A stretch of DNA of 64,000 nt from Lysobacter changpingensis (GTDB lineage: Bacteria; Pseudomonadota; Gammaproteobacteria; Xanthomonadales; Xanthomonadaceae), in NCBI RefSeq assembly GCF_017308985.1, contig NZ_JADWPE010000003.1, forward strand, positions 1,054,001 to 1,118,000, given 5' to 3'. The notes beneath the pieces are model-generated. The model was not told the DNA's origin. It did no database searches and was given only the letters and a program-made list of their open reading frames with translations. Below, piece by piece: positions 47,363 through 56,936 of the stretch (the stretch's first letter is position 1; every line of letters begins with the position of its first letter). The translations under genes and the position numbers were made by a program.

Positions 47363-48286
47363 TCAGCGCATCACGGCCATGGCGCCCCGGTAGCGGTCCG
47401 CCAGCACGCCCACCCGCTGGACGTATCGCTGGGTCTCGCTGTAGGGCGGCACGCCGTTGTACTTGTCCACCGCGCCCTCGCCCGCGTTGTAGCCTGCGGC
47501 GGCGAGGGTCAGGTTGTTGTTGAAACGCTTGAGCAGCCACGCCAGGTACTGCACGCCGCCCTGGATGTTCTGCTTCGCGTCGAACGCGTTGCTCACGCCG
47601 AAGCGCCGCGCCGTACCCGGCATCAACTGCATCAGGCCCTGCGCGCCCGCACGCGAGAGCGCGTTGGGGTTGTAGGCCGATTCGGCGTGGATGATCGCGC
47701 GCACGATCGCCTCGTCCACGCCGTGCTGGCGCGCGGCGGCGGCGATCTCGTCGCGGTAGGCGTCGGTGTTGAGGCGGACCGTGCCGAAGTTCACGCCCGG
47801 GCGGGCCGAACACGCATAGCAGGTCTGGATGTAGCTGTAGCGGATGGTGCGCACCGCCGAGGCGTTCGCCACGCCGTGCGGCTTGCGGCTGGTGTAGTGG
47901 CGCACGCCGTCCTTGATGTACGAGTACACCTGCCCGCGCACCACGCGCGGCGCGTTGTAGGAAGTCGTGGGCGTCGGGGCGATCGGCGCCGACGTGGCGA
48001 CGGTCGCGACGGCCGGTACGGAGGCCACGGCGGGCGCCGAAGCCGCCACCGTGACGGACGAGGCCGAGGTCATGCCGCCGACCGCTGCGGCCGGCTTCGG
48101 GGATTCGGACGTGCGCGCGGGGCGGTCGGCCGAGTGGCTGATGACGGTGCACCGGGCGCCGGCCACGCGCTTGCTCACGTAGCTGCGCGCGCCGTCGGCG
48201 CCTTCGCAACGGTAGAGCGTGCCGGCCACGGACGGCGCCGCGGCCAACAGGCAGACGATCCCCAGCAGCAGCGAGCCCCCCCTCAT
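47363..48286 (-). CDS. Lytic transglycosylase, SLT domain (first of a tandem pair)
   Basis: 307 residues. Signal peptide ending APSVAG; DUF4124-like N-terminal strand pair (TLYRCEGADGARSYVSKRVA); a low-complexity Ala/Val/Pro linker (80-110); a short VYSYIKDGVRHYTSRKPH repeat unit; then the SLT catalytic domain at 190-300 with catalytic Glu in [34 protein letters not shown] and [15 protein letters not shown]. It cuts peptidoglycan between MurNAc and GlcNAc. Paralogue of the next gene upstream. Confidence 0.92.
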   Translation of the reverse strand: MRGGSLLLGIVCLLAAAPSVAGTLYRCEGADGARSYVSKRVAGARCTVISHSADRPARTSESPKPAAAVGGMTSASSVTVAASAPAVASVPAVATVATSAPIAPTPTTSYNAPRVVRGQVYSYIKDGVRHYTSRKPHGVANASAVRTIRYSYIQTCYACSARPGVNFGTVRLNTDAYRDEIAAAARQHGVDEAIVRAIIHAESAYNPNALSRAGAQGLMQLMPGTARRFGVSNAFDAKQNIQGGVQYLAWLLKRFNNNLTLAAAGYNAGEGAVDKYNGVPPYSETQRYVQRVGVLADRYRGAMAVMR

Positions 48287-48410
48287 GGCGGCGAGTGTGT
48301 CCTGTCTCCCGCCCCTTCACAAGTCCTTGATTGCGCAGGGAGCGGGAAACGTGACCACGCCCGCATCCGCATCTGCGACCCGTCCGCGGAACGCGAACCG
48401 GCCACCTCGC

Positions 48411-49214
48411 TCAGCGCCGCATCGCGCTCGCCGTGCGGTAGCGCTCGGCCAGCAGGGCGACGCGCTGCACGTAGCGCTGGGTCTCGTCGAACGGGGGAAC
48501 GCCGCGATAGCGGTCGACCGCACCCTCGCCCGCGTTGTAGCCGGCCGCGGCCAGGACCAGGTTCCCGTCGAACCGCCGCAGCAGCCACGCCAGGTACTGC
48601 ACGCCGCCGCGGATGTTCTGGCGGATGTCGAACACGTTGACCACACCGAAGCGCCGCGCCGTCGCCGGCATCAGCTGCATCAGGCCCTGCGCGCCGACGC
48701 GCGAGATCGCGTTGGGGTTGTAGGCCGATTCGGCGTGGATGATGGCCCGCACCACCGCCTCGTCGACGCCGAAGTCGCGCGAGGCCGCGGCGATTTCCGC
48801 GCTGAAGGTCTGGGTGTCGAGCCGGATCGTCGCGAAGTCCACGCCCGGCTGCAGCGCGCAGGCGTAGCAGGTTTCCATGTAGGTATAGGTGAGCCGGCTG
48901 ATCTGGCCGAGCCCGGCGCGCGGGCTGGGCCGCTGGCTGGCGTAGTGGACCACGCCGCCCTCGACGAACCGGTAGACCTGGCCCTGGGCGACGCGCATCG
49001 GCGGCGTCGCCGCGGCGGAGCCCGGCGCCTGGCCGGTCGCGGGCGCATCCGCATGGACCGCCGCCCCGCCCGCGAACCCGAGCGTCCGCCCCGGCGCGGC
49101 CGGCCGGCTCGGCTGCCCGAGCTGGGCCGGAGCGGATTGCGCCCACGCGGAGGTCGCCGCCACCAGCAGCCCGGCGAACCCCAGCGATGCAAGGCGAGCC
49201 TTCAGCGATTCCAC
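48411..49214 (-). CDS. Lytic transglycosylase, SLT domain (second of a tandem pair)
   Basis: About 267 residues from a GTG start that yields a good signal peptide ([20 protein letters not shown]). Same architecture as its neighbour but with a shorter linker: [17 protein letters not shown], then [20 protein letters not shown], then the SLT core with [20 protein letters not shown] and [15 protein letters not shown]. The ribosome site is weak and the start uncertain. The pair arose by duplication; divergent from miaB. Confidence 0.88.
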   Translation of the reverse strand: MESLKARLASLGFAGLLVAATSAWAQSAPAQLGQPSRPAAPGRTLGFAGGAAVHADAPATGQAPGSAAATPPMRVAQGQVYRFVEGGVVHYASQRPSPRAGLGQISRLTYTYMETCYACALQPGVDFATIRLDTQTFSAEIAAASRDFGVDEAVVRAIIHAESAYNPNAISRVGAQGLMQLMPATARRFGVVNVFDIRQNIRGGVQYLAWLLRRFDGNLVLAAAGYNAGEGAVDRYRGVPPFDETQRYVQRVALLAERYRTASAMRR

Positions 49215-49371
49215 GAACGTACGGGCCTGCCGGCGCGGCCCGCGCGCCCTCCTCCTGCCCTCGGACCAGCAAACGCGATTCCCGGCCCGGCGCGGCCTGC
49301 GGTCGCCCGGGCCTGTAGAATGGCGCCCCCTCCGGCGCGGAATAACCGCCGCCCTTCCCGGATCGAGCCAG

Positions 49372-50772
49372 ATGAGCCAGACCCAGACCCCGGCCGCCAC
49401 GCGCGGCACCGACGCTTCCCCCGCGCCCGCGACGAAGAAGCTCTACATCCAGACCCACGGTTGCCAGATGAACGAGTACGACTCGGCCAAGATGGCCGAC
49501 GTGCTCGCCGCCAGCGACGGTCTGGTGCTGACCGACAACGCCGAAGAGGCCGACGTCATCCTGATCAACACCTGCTCGATCCGCGAGAAGGCGCAGGAGA
49601 AGGTCTTCAGCCAGCTCGGCCGCTGGAAGTCGCTCAAGCAGGGTGACAAGCCGGTGGTGATCGGCGTCGGCGGCTGCGTGGCGTCGCAGGAAGGCGAGGC
49701 GATCGTGAAGCGCGCGCCGTTCGTGGACCTGGTCTTCGGCCCGCAGACCCTGCACCGCCTGCCCGAACTCATCCAGGCCCGCCGCGACACCGGCCTGCCG
49801 CAGGTCGACATCTCCTTCCCGGAGATCGAGAAGTTCGACCGCCTGCCCGAGCCGCGCGCCGAAGGACCGTCGGCGTTCGTGTCGATCATGGAAGGCTGCA
49901 GCAAGTACTGCTCGTTCTGCGTGGTGCCCTACACGCGCGGCGAGGAAATCAGCCGCCCGTTCGAGGACGTGCTGGTGGAAGTGGCCGACCTCGCCGCGCA
50001 GGGCGTGCGCGAGATCAATCTGCTCGGGCAGAACGTCAACGCGTATCGCGGACCGTTCGGCGATGGCGAAGTCGCCGACCTCGGCCTGCTGATCCGCGCC
50101 ATCGCCGAGATCGAAGGCATCGGCCGCATCCGCTTCACCACCTCGCATCCGCTGGAGTTCTCCGACTCGCTGGTCGAGGCGTATCGCGACGTGCCCAAGC
50201 TCGCCAACTACCTGCATCTTCCGGTGCAGGCCGGCAGCGACCGCATCCTGGCGGCGATGAAGCGCGGTTACACGGCGCTGGAATTCAAGCAGAAGATCCG
50301 CAAGCTGCGTGCGGTGCGTCCGGACATCTCGATCAGCTCGGATTTCATCGTCGGCTTCCCCGGCGAGACCGACGCGGATTTCGAGAAGACCATGAAGCTG
50401 ATCGAGGACGTCGGCTTCGACCAGTCGTTCTCGTTCATTTACTCGCGTCGCCCCGGCACGCCGGCGGCCGACCTGGAAGACAACGTTTCCAGCGAGGAGA
50501 AGCACGCGCGCCTGTCGCGCCTGCAGGCGCACATCAACGCGCATGCGCGCACGATCTCCGACGCGATGGTCGGAAGCGTGCAGAGCGTGCTGGTCGAAGG
50601 CCCGTCGAAGAAGAATCCGAACGAACTCACCGGCAAGACCGAGAACATGCGCTCGGTGAACTTCCCGGGCCATCCGCGCCTGATCGGCCAGTTCGTCGAC
50701 GTGGTGATCACCGAGGCGATGAGCAATTCGCTGCGCGGACGCGTGGCGATGGCGGACGCGGACGTGGCCTGA
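49372..50772 (+). CDS. miaB: tRNA-2-methylthio-N6-dimethylallyladenosine synthase
   Basis: 466 residues. Adds a methylthio group to i6A37 in tRNAs reading UNN codons. Auxiliary-cluster cysteines in the N-domain ([36 protein letters not shown]); radical SAM motif CSKYCSFC near 180; TRAM domain at the end ([20 protein letters not shown] to [17 protein letters not shown]). A 20-residue Ala/Thr/Pro-rich leader precedes the conserved start [10 protein letters not shown]; a start further inside is unlikely because no other ATG exists there. Confidence 0.97.
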   Translation: MSQTQTPAATRGTDASPAPATKKLYIQTHGCQMNEYDSAKMADVLAASDGLVLTDNAEEADVILINTCSIREKAQEKVFSQLGRWKSLKQGDKPVVIGVGGCVASQEGEAIVKRAPFVDLVFGPQTLHRLPELIQARRDTGLPQVDISFPEIEKFDRLPEPRAEGPSAFVSIMEGCSKYCSFCVVPYTRGEEISRPFEDVLVEVADLAAQGVREINLLGQNVNAYRGPFGDGEVADLGLLIRAIAEIEGIGRIRFTTSHPLEFSDSLVEAYRDVPKLANYLHLPVQAGSDRILAAMKRGYTALEFKQKIRKLRAVRPDISISSDFIVGFPGETDADFEKTMKLIEDVGFDQSFSFIYSRRPGTPAADLEDNVSSEEKHARLSRLQAHINAHARTISDAMVGSVQSVLVEGPSKKNPNELTGKTENMRSVNFPGHPRLIGQFVDVVITEAMSNSLRGRVAMADADVA

Positions 50773-50846
50773 CGGCCACGTCGCGCCTTCATCCGTTGCG
50801 GTTCAAGCCCGATGCCGGATGACAGCCGCGCATCCGGCGCGCCGAC

Positions 50847-52511
50847 TCACTTCGCGCGATACACCGCCTTCCCGTCCACGTACGTCGCCTGCACCGTGAG
50901 GTTGCGCAGGCCGTTCGGCGCGATCGCCAGCGGGTCTTCGCTCAGCACCACGAAATCCGCGCGCTTGCCGACGGCGAGGCTGCCCACCTGCGTTTCGGCG
51001 AAGCCTGCGTAGGCGGCGTCGAGGGTGAAGCCGCGCAGCGCCTCGAACGCCGTGAGCTTCTCCTGCGGGAACCAGCCGCCAGCGGGCAGGCCCTGCGCGT
51101 CGGCGCGCGTTGCTGCGGCGTACAGGCCGAAGCGCGGATCGACCGATTCCACCGGGAAATCCGAGCCCAGCGCGAGTCGCGCGCCGCTGTCGCGCAACTG
51201 CCGCCACGCGTACGCACCGATGATGCGCTGCGGTCCTACGCGGTCCTCCGCCCAGGGCATGTCGCTGGTCGCGTGCGTGGGTTGCATCGACGCGATGACG
51301 TGCATCCGCGCCAGGCGCGGCAGGTCCGCCGGCGACAGCACCTGCGCATGTTCGATGCGCCAGCGGTGATCGGTCGTCGCCGCGTTCTGGCCGAGCGCCT
51401 TCGCGTAGGTTTCGAGCACGACGTGGTTGCCGCGATCGCCGATGGCGTGCGTGGCGACCTGCACGCCGCAACGTTTCGCCTTGTCCACGGCGACGGCGAT
51501 CTGTTCGGGCGAGGTCACCATGATGCCGAGGTTGCCGTGATCGTCGCTGTATTCCTTCAGCATCGCCGCGCCGCGACTGCCCAGCGCGCCGTCGGCGTAG
51601 AGCTTCAGCGTGCGCATCTGCAGGCGGCCCGACGGATGGGTGTACAGCCCGTGCTGGCACAGCGATTCCAGCGCTTCGCTGTTGCCGTCGGCCATCGCGG
51701 TGATGCGCAGCGGCATCGCACCGCGATCGGCGAGGCGCTGGTAGCGCTTCAGTTCGGCCAGGCTCACGCCCGCATCGTGCACGCCGGTGAGGCCGTGTTC
51801 GACCGCCGACTGCATGCCCAGCGTCAGTGCGCGCTCGGCGGTCGCTTCGTCGAGCGGCGGGCGGGCTTCGTCGACCAGCGCGGAGGCGGCGTCGATGAAG
51901 ATGCCGGTCGGCTGCCCGCGCGCATCGCGTTCGATGCGACCGCCGTCGGGCTGCCAGTCGCCGGAGAGACCGCGCTTCACCGCGCGCATCGCGGCGCTGT
52001 TGGCCCATCCGGCGTGGCCGTCGATGCGCTCCAGCCAGACCGGGCGATCGGGGAAGGCGGCATCCAGGTCGGCGGCGCTCGGGAATGCCTTCTCCGGCCA
52101 GTCGTTCTGGTCCCAGCCGCGGCCGATCAGCCACGCGCCGGCGGGCAACTGCTTCTCGAACGTCTTGAGGCGTTGCAGCACTTCCTGCTTGCTCGACGCA
52201 TCGACGAGGTCCGCGCTGAGCATCGTCATGCCCAGGCCCGACACGTGCGCGTGCGCGTCGATCAGGCCGGGAATCACCGTCGCCTGGCCCGCGTCGATGC
52301 GGTCCGCCTTCGGATAGCGCTTCATCAGGTCTGCGGTCGCGCCCAGCGCGAGGATGCGGCCGGTGTCGTCGAACGCCAGCGCCTGCACCTTCGGTTGCGC
52401 GGTTTCCATGGTGTGGATGCGCGCCGCGCTGAGCACCGTGACCTGCGCGGCTATCGCGTGACCGGACATCGCCACCAGCACCGCCGAAACCGCTGACACC
52501 AGCTTGCGCAT
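50847..52511 (-). CDS. Exported amidohydrolase (YtcJ-like, amidohydrolase 3)
   Basis: 554 residues. Signal peptide MRKLVSAVSAVLVAMSGHAI ending AIAAQ. Beta-sandwich start (VLSAARIHTMETAQPKVQAL), metal motif VIPGLIDAHAHVSGLGMTML (near 80), TGVHDAGVSL, QVATHAIGDRGNHVVLETYA, HAQVLSPADLPRLARMHV and the GSDFPVESVDPRFGLYAA Asp. Metal-dependent hydrolase of unknown substrate in the periplasm. Single gene, convergent with miaB. Confidence 0.88.
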   Translation of the reverse strand: MRKLVSAVSAVLVAMSGHAIAAQVTVLSAARIHTMETAQPKVQALAFDDTGRILALGATADLMKRYPKADRIDAGQATVIPGLIDAHAHVSGLGMTMLSADLVDASSKQEVLQRLKTFEKQLPAGAWLIGRGWDQNDWPEKAFPSAADLDAAFPDRPVWLERIDGHAGWANSAAMRAVKRGLSGDWQPDGGRIERDARGQPTGIFIDAASALVDEARPPLDEATAERALTLGMQSAVEHGLTGVHDAGVSLAELKRYQRLADRGAMPLRITAMADGNSEALESLCQHGLYTHPSGRLQMRTLKLYADGALGSRGAAMLKEYSDDHGNLGIMVTSPEQIAVAVDKAKRCGVQVATHAIGDRGNHVVLETYAKALGQNAATTDHRWRIEHAQVLSPADLPRLARMHVIASMQPTHATSDMPWAEDRVGPQRIIGAYAWRQLRDSGARLALGSDFPVESVDPRFGLYAAATRADAQGLPAGGWFPQEKLTAFEALRGFTLDAAYAGFAETQVGSLAVGKRADFVVLSEDPLAIAPNGLRNLTVQATYVDGKAVYRAK

Positions 52512-52592
52512 CCCGTTCCCCTCATGTCCGAAAGTGTCCGGACTGTGCGCAATCGCGTGCGTCGTGGCAAGTCCCGGCCGCGGTGCGGCGAC

Positions 52593-53705
52593 TCAATCCA
52601 GCCGCTTGCGGAACCGCGATATCGCCAGCGTCATCATCACCACGATGAAGGCGATCAGCGCCAGCACGTCCGGCCACAGTTCCGTCAGGCCCGCGCCGCG
52701 CAGCATGATGCCGCGGATCAGCCGCAGGAAATGCGTGAGCGGCAGCAGTTCGGCCAGCCACTGCACCACCTTCGGCATGCCCGCGAACGGGAACATGAAA
52801 CCCGACAGCAGGATCGACGGCAGGAACACGAAGAAGGTCATCTGCATCGCCTGGAACTGCGACTGCGCCCTGGTCGATATCAGCAGGCCCAGCGTCAGGT
52901 TGGCGAGGATCAGCAGCACGCCGGCGAGGTACACGTCGAGCAGGCTGCCACGCACCGGCACGTCGAACAGCCACGTGCCCAGCACCAGGATCACCGTCGT
53001 CTGGATCAGGCCGATCGCCGCGTACGGCAGCACCTTGCCGATCATCAGTTCCGAACTCGACAGCGGCGTGGCGATCAGCAGCTCCATGTTGCCGCGCTCG
53101 CGTTCGCGCACGATCGCGACGCCGGTGAACAGCACCATCGTCATCGTCAGGATCACCCCGATCAGGCCCGGCACGATGTTGATGGCCGAACGTCGCTGCG
53201 GGTTGTAGAAGCTCACCACGCTCACCTGCCCCGGCCCGACCTGCCCCACGCTGCCGACGACGCGGTTGTCCGTGGGTCGCGTGTCGAGCGGCAACTGCGC
53301 CAGTTGCACCGCCGCGCTCTGCACCACCGTGTCGCTGCCGTCGACCAGCACCTGCACGGCTTCGCGGCCTTCGAAGCGGCGGCGTTCGAAGTCCGGCGGA
53401 ATCACCACCCCGATGCTGATTTCCCCGCGCCGCAGGCTCTCCATCAGTTGCTGCGGCGAGGTCGCGCTCACGGTCGGATCGATCACGCCGGTGGCGACCA
53501 TGTCCATCACCAGCGCGCGCGAGGCGGCGGTGTTGGATTGATCCGCGATGCCGGTGTCCAGGCCGCGCAGGTTGAGGTTGATCGCGTAACCGAACAGCAC
53601 CAGCTGCATCACCGGAATACCGACGATCATCGCCAGCGTGATGCGGTCGCGGCGCATCTGCCGCAGTTCCTTCATCACGATCGCGAACAGCCGGCGCAGG
53701 TTCAT
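52593..53705 (-). CDS. ABC-2 type exporter permease (YbhS/YbhR-like)
   Basis: 370 residues. One N-terminal membrane helix (ITLAMIVGIPVMQLVLFGYA), a large periplasmic domain (residues 45-175), then five C-terminal membrane segments, starting SAINIVPGLIGVILTMTMVL with RERERGNMELLIATPLSSSE. This is the ABC2_membrane_3 layout. In E. coli two such permeases (YbhS, YbhR) form a heterodimer; only one is present here, so a homodimer is likely. Starts inside the end of the ATPase gene (ATGA). Confidence 0.9.
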   Translation of the reverse strand: MNLRRLFAIVMKELRQMRRDRITLAMIVGIPVMQLVLFGYAINLNLRGLDTGIADQSNTAASRALVMDMVATGVIDPTVSATSPQQLMESLRRGEISIGVVIPPDFERRRFEGREAVQVLVDGSDTVVQSAAVQLAQLPLDTRPTDNRVVGSVGQVGPGQVSVVSFYNPQRRSAINIVPGLIGVILTMTMVLFTGVAIVRERERGNMELLIATPLSSSELMIGKVLPYAAIGLIQTTVILVLGTWLFDVPVRGSLLDVYLAGVLLILANLTLGLLISTRAQSQFQAMQMTFFVFLPSILLSGFMFPFAGMPKVVQWLAELLPLTHFLRLIRGIMLRGAGLTELWPDVLALIAFIVVMMTLAISRFRKRLD

Positions 53706-54661
53706 GCGGCCTTCTCCGGCGCCTCGTGGTCGCGTCCGCGCGTGGAGGAGACGAACACGTCCTCCAGGTTCGGATGCGAAGCGGCGACTTCGGCGTCGAG
53801 CCCCGCGTCGGCGAGCGCTTTCCTCACGCGATCGGCGGCATCGCCGTTGGCGTCGTTGAGCACGCGCAGCGCGTTGCCGATCTGCGCCACGCTGAGCACG
53901 CCCGGCACGCCCATCAGCACCTGCTGCGCGCGACGCGGCTGCTTCGCCATGACTTCCAGCGTGCGCCCGGCGAGCGCGTGGGTGAGTTCGTCGGGCGTGC
54001 CGTCGGCGACGAGCGCGCCACGGTCGAGGATCGCGATGCGATGGCAGCGCTCGGCTTCGTCCATGTAATGCGTGGACACGAGGATCGTCGTGCCGGCGTC
54101 GGCCAGATCGAACAGTTTTTCCCAGAAATCGCGGCGCGATTCGGGATCCACCGCGCTCGTCGGTTCGTCCAGGAACAGCAGTTCCGGCTTCTGGATCACC
54201 GCACCGGCGAGCGCGAGGCGCTGCTTCTGGCCGCCGCTCATGGTGCCGGCGAGCTGTTTCTGGCGATCGGCGAAGTGGTACTGCTCGACGAGCTCATCGA
54301 TGCGCTTGCCCGCCGCCGCGCGCGGGATGTCCTGCACGGCGGCGAGGAATTCCAGGTTCTCGCGCACGGTCAGGTCCTCGAACAGCGAGAACTTCTGGGT
54401 CATGTAGCCGATGCGGCGACGCAACTCCTCGGCCTGTTCCGGAACGCGCAGGCCGAGCACTTCCACATCGCCGTCGCTCGGCGTGAGCAGGCCGCACAGC
54501 ATGCGGATCGTCGTGGTCTTGCCCGATCCGTTCGGGCCGAGGAAGCCGTACACGTTCGCGCGCGGCACGCTCAGATCGACGTGGTCCACCGCGACGAGCT
54601 GGCCGAAGCGCTTGGTCAGGCCACGCGCGCGGATGGCGAGCTCGTCGGGCGCGCCGTTCAT
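53702..54661 (-). CDS. ABC exporter ATPase (YbhF-like)
   Basis: 319 residues, a single nucleotide-binding domain (E. coli YbhF has two). Walker A GFLGPNGSGKTTTIRMLCGL (near 40), Q-loop YMTQKFSLFEDLTV, signature MSGGQKQRLALAGAVIQKPE, Walker B LLFLDEPTSAVDPESR and switch His STHYMDEAE. The C-terminal 80 residues are the accessory domain of drug-export ATPases. ATGA overlaps on both sides tie it to its operon partners. Confidence 0.93.
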   Translation of the reverse strand: MNGAPDELAIRARGLTKRFGQLVAVDHVDLSVPRANVYGFLGPNGSGKTTTIRMLCGLLTPSDGDVEVLGLRVPEQAEELRRRIGYMTQKFSLFEDLTVRENLEFLAAVQDIPRAAAGKRIDELVEQYHFADRQKQLAGTMSGGQKQRLALAGAVIQKPELLFLDEPTSAVDPESRRDFWEKLFDLADAGTTILVSTHYMDEAERCHRIAILDRGALVADGTPDELTHALAGRTLEVMAKQPRRAQQVLMGVPGVLSVAQIGNALRVLNDANGDAADRVRKALADAGLDAEVAASHPNLEDVFVSSTRGRDHEAPEKAA

Positions 54662-55659
54662 CGCGCGAATTCCACGCGCACCGGCACGCCGGCCGGCAGT
54701 TCGCCGGGCGCGCCGGTGATCTCCACTTCGGCGAGATAGCTCAGTCGCGCGGCGTCCTCGCCGATCAATGCGTAGTACGGGGTGAAGCTGGGTTCGCTGC
54801 GGATCATGCGCACGCGGCCCTGCAGGGCGGCGTCGCGTCCACTGAGGAATACGTTTGCGGTGTCGCCTACCTTGACGTTCGCGCGGATCGGCTCGGGCAC
54901 GTAGATCCGCGCGTACGGGCGATCGCCGACCAGCATCACCGCCAGCGGCGCGCCGATGGGCGCTTCGTCGCCGAGACGGTACGGGAGGCTGTCGACCACG
55001 CCCGCGCGCGGTGCGGTGAGGTCGAGCCGACGCAGCGTCGCCGCCTGCGTGGCGGCCTGCGCCTGCGCCGACGCGACCGCCGAGCGGCCCTGCGCGATCT
55101 GTTCGCTGCGCGTGCCGCGTTCGAGTTCGAGCAGCACGGCCTGCGCGGCGCGCACCTGGCCGTCGGCGTTGCCGGCGGCGGCGCGGGCGCGATCAACTTC
55201 GGACGCGGCGACAAGCTGCTGACGCCCCAGCGGCTGAAGTCGTGCGTAGTACGCGCGCGCGTCGACCGCCTGCGCCTGCGCGGCGGCGAGGTTCGCGCGC
55301 GCCTGCGCGATCTGTTCGCTGCGAGGGCCATGTTCGAGCTCCTCCAGCGCCTGGCCCGCCTGCTGCGCCTGCGCCTGCAAGGCCTGCAACTGCGCCTGCG
55401 TGCGCGTGACCTCCAATTGCAGCAGGCGCGTGCCGGCCTTCACCCGTTGTCCTTCGCGCACGTCGATGCGGACGATCTTCTCCGCCGCGGGCGCGGGCAG
55501 CGCGATGCGGTCCCATTCCAGCGTGCCGAGCGCCTGCGGCGTGTCGTCGCGGCAGGCCGCGAGCGTCGTGGCGAGGACGATGACGAGAGAAACGAAGAAC
55601 GCGCGGGACGCCCTCCTCCCGTTTCCCGTTCCTTTCCACTGGTGCTTCCGGATCTTCAT
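54658..55659 (-). CDS. HlyD-family membrane fusion protein (YbhG-like), probable lipoprotein
   Basis: 333 residues. The leader FFVSLVIVLATTLAACRDD has a lipobox (LAAC), so the mature protein would be lipid-anchored; E. coli YbhG is not. Half-motif lipoyl domains (IVRIDVREGQRVKAGTRLLQ and the complementary DLTAPRAGVVDSLPYRLGDE) flank a long alpha-hairpin (residues 85-200, Ala/Gln-rich, with repeated RSEQIAQ). It links the inner-membrane ABC pump to an outer-membrane channel. ATG with GGAG 7 bases upstream. Confidence 0.9.
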   Translation of the reverse strand: MKIRKHQWKGTGNGRRASRAFFVSLVIVLATTLAACRDDTPQALGTLEWDRIALPAPAAEKIVRIDVREGQRVKAGTRLLQLEVTRTQAQLQALQAQAQQAGQALEELEHGPRSEQIAQARANLAAAQAQAVDARAYYARLQPLGRQQLVAASEVDRARAAAGNADGQVRAAQAVLLELERGTRSEQIAQGRSAVASAQAQAATQAATLRRLDLTAPRAGVVDSLPYRLGDEAPIGAPLAVMLVGDRPYARIYVPEPIRANVKVGDTANVFLSGRDAALQGRVRMIRSEPSFTPYYALIGEDAARLSYLAEVEITGAPGELPAGVPVRVEFAR

Positions 55660-55683
55660 GGCGTCACTCCAATCCCGGTCTCA

Positions 55684-55775
55684 TGCGAGGAACGAGAGAT
55701 GAGGAACGAGAAACGAAGGTGCACCACCTTCGCCTGGTTTCTCGTTCCTCTCCGCTCGTTCCTCGTTTCCTTCCG
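55684..55775. repeat. GGAACGAGA-type intergenic palindrome
   Basis: GAGGAACGAGA units on the left and TCTCGTTCCTC units on the right meet at CGAAGGTGCACCACCTTCG, giving one long hairpin that fills the gap between the regulator and the pump genes. No T tail. Confidence 0.75.
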
Positions 55776-55778
55776 TCC

Positions 55779-56501
55779 TCATGCCAGCCCCAGCCCGCGA
55801 TCCAGCAGCGCCAGCGTGTGCCGGCGCAGCGCTTCGAAATCGAGGTCGTCCGCCTGCAGCAGGCGGCGCCAGATCGGCGCGCCCGCGGCGGGAAACAGCG
55901 TCAGGCCGACCAGCGACACCATCAACAGGCGGGGATCGAGGTCTTCGTTGATCTCGCCGCGTGCCTGCGCCTGGGCGAAGCGCGTGGTCATCATCTGCGG
56001 CAGTTGCGGACCGATGCGTTCGAACAGCACGTCGCGCAGGGCGCCGCCCTCGCACAGCACCTCCCGCACCCAGAGCGGCGGCAGCCAGGGATGCGCGGCG
56101 ACCACGCGCCCCACACCCTGCACGAAGGCGGCGATCAGCGCGGCCACGTCGTCGCCGGCGGCCATGATCGGCTCGCGCAGTTGCCCGAATGCCGGCAGCA
56201 CGCGCTCGCCGATCACCGCTTCCTGCAACTGCGCCTTGTCGCCGAAGTAGTAGTGCAGCAGCGCTGGCGTCACACCGGCCTCGGCCGCGATGGTGCGCAG
56301 CGACGTGCCGGCGATGCCCTCGCGGACGAAGCAGGCGATGGCGGCGTCGAGCAGGCGTTCGCGCAGGTCCGGGCCGTCGGCGCCGGGGCGTCCGGGCGAT
56401 CGCTGGCCGGCGGGACGGCCTGCGCCGGAGCGTCGGCTGGACGTCGTGGCCGGGGTCTTTTCCGCCTTCCTGCGCGGCGTCTTCGGGTGCTCGGCGTTCA
56501 T
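55779..56501 (-). CDS. TetR family regulator (CecR-like)
   Basis: 240 residues. A 45-residue Arg/Ser/Pro-rich tail precedes the helix-turn-helix (RERLLDAAIACFVREGIAGT, SLRTIAAEAGVTPALLHYYF). The C-terminal ligand domain (VLPAFGQLREPIMAAGDDVA on) resembles the YbiH/CecR type. In E. coli CecR sits before ybhGFSR and controls it, the same order as here. It probably represses itself and the pump genes through the palindrome at 56512-56529. Confidence 0.85.
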   Translation of the reverse strand: MNAEHPKTPRRKAEKTPATTSSRRSGAGRPAGQRSPGRPGADGPDLRERLLDAAIACFVREGIAGTSLRTIAAEAGVTPALLHYYFGDKAQLQEAVIGERVLPAFGQLREPIMAAGDDVAALIAAFVQGVGRVVAAHPWLPPLWVREVLCEGGALRDVLFERIGPQLPQMMTTRFAQAQARGEINEDLDPRLLMVSLVGLTLFPAAGAPIWRRLLQADDLDFEALRRHTLALLDRGLGLA

Positions 56502-56511
56502 GGCGCTTATT

Positions 56512-56529
56512 TAATTGTTCGATTAATTA
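56512..56529. promoter_or_regulatory. Candidate TetR operator
   Basis: TAATTGTTCGATTAATTA: 14 of 18 positions are symmetric (TAATTnnTCGAnnAATTA). This AT-rich dyad stands out in GC-rich DNA, starts 11 bases before the regulator ATG and lies in the gap to the divergent gene. Confidence 0.7.
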
Positions 56530-56632
56530 GAATTCAAGCCCGACCCGACGAACGGTCGAGCCGGCCCGCAACGGCAACCCCATCGACGCCGCGGAGGTCC
56601 ATGATGCGAATGGTCCAGTCCGGTTCCCCGCC

Positions 56633-56872
56633 ATGAACCCAATGCCCACCCTGTTCCAGCGCTGCGCCCTCGGTCTCTGGTTCCTCGGGCTCGGCCTGCT
56701 CGGATTGCTGCGCTGGTGGATGCGCTACGCACGCGACGCGCAGGTCTTCCACGATGCGGTGATGCATGCGTGGCTATGGGGTTCGCTGGCGCTTGCGGCA
56801 TTCGGTTCGATCGCGATCCTGCGGGCGTTCGCAGCGCACCGGCGCGATCGGACGTCCACGCAAAGCCGATAG
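56633..56872 (+). CDS. Small two-helix membrane protein
   Basis: 79 residues. Two hydrophobic segments (LFQRCALGLWFLGLGLLGLL and HAWLWGSLALAAFGSIAILR) separated by WWMRYARDAQVFHD, with a basic C-terminus. No family recognised. Ribosome site not obvious; ATG at 56642 (MPTLF) is possible. It shares the regulatory gap with the TetR gene. Confidence 0.55.
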   Translation: MNPMPTLFQRCALGLWFLGLGLLGLLRWWMRYARDAQVFHDAVMHAWLWGSLALAAFGSIAILRAFAAHRRDRTSTQSR

Positions 56873-56936
56873 ACGCCTGCGCGACCCGAGCGACGGACGC
56901 GGACTTGGCAAGTCCGCGACGCGCGGCGATCCTCGC

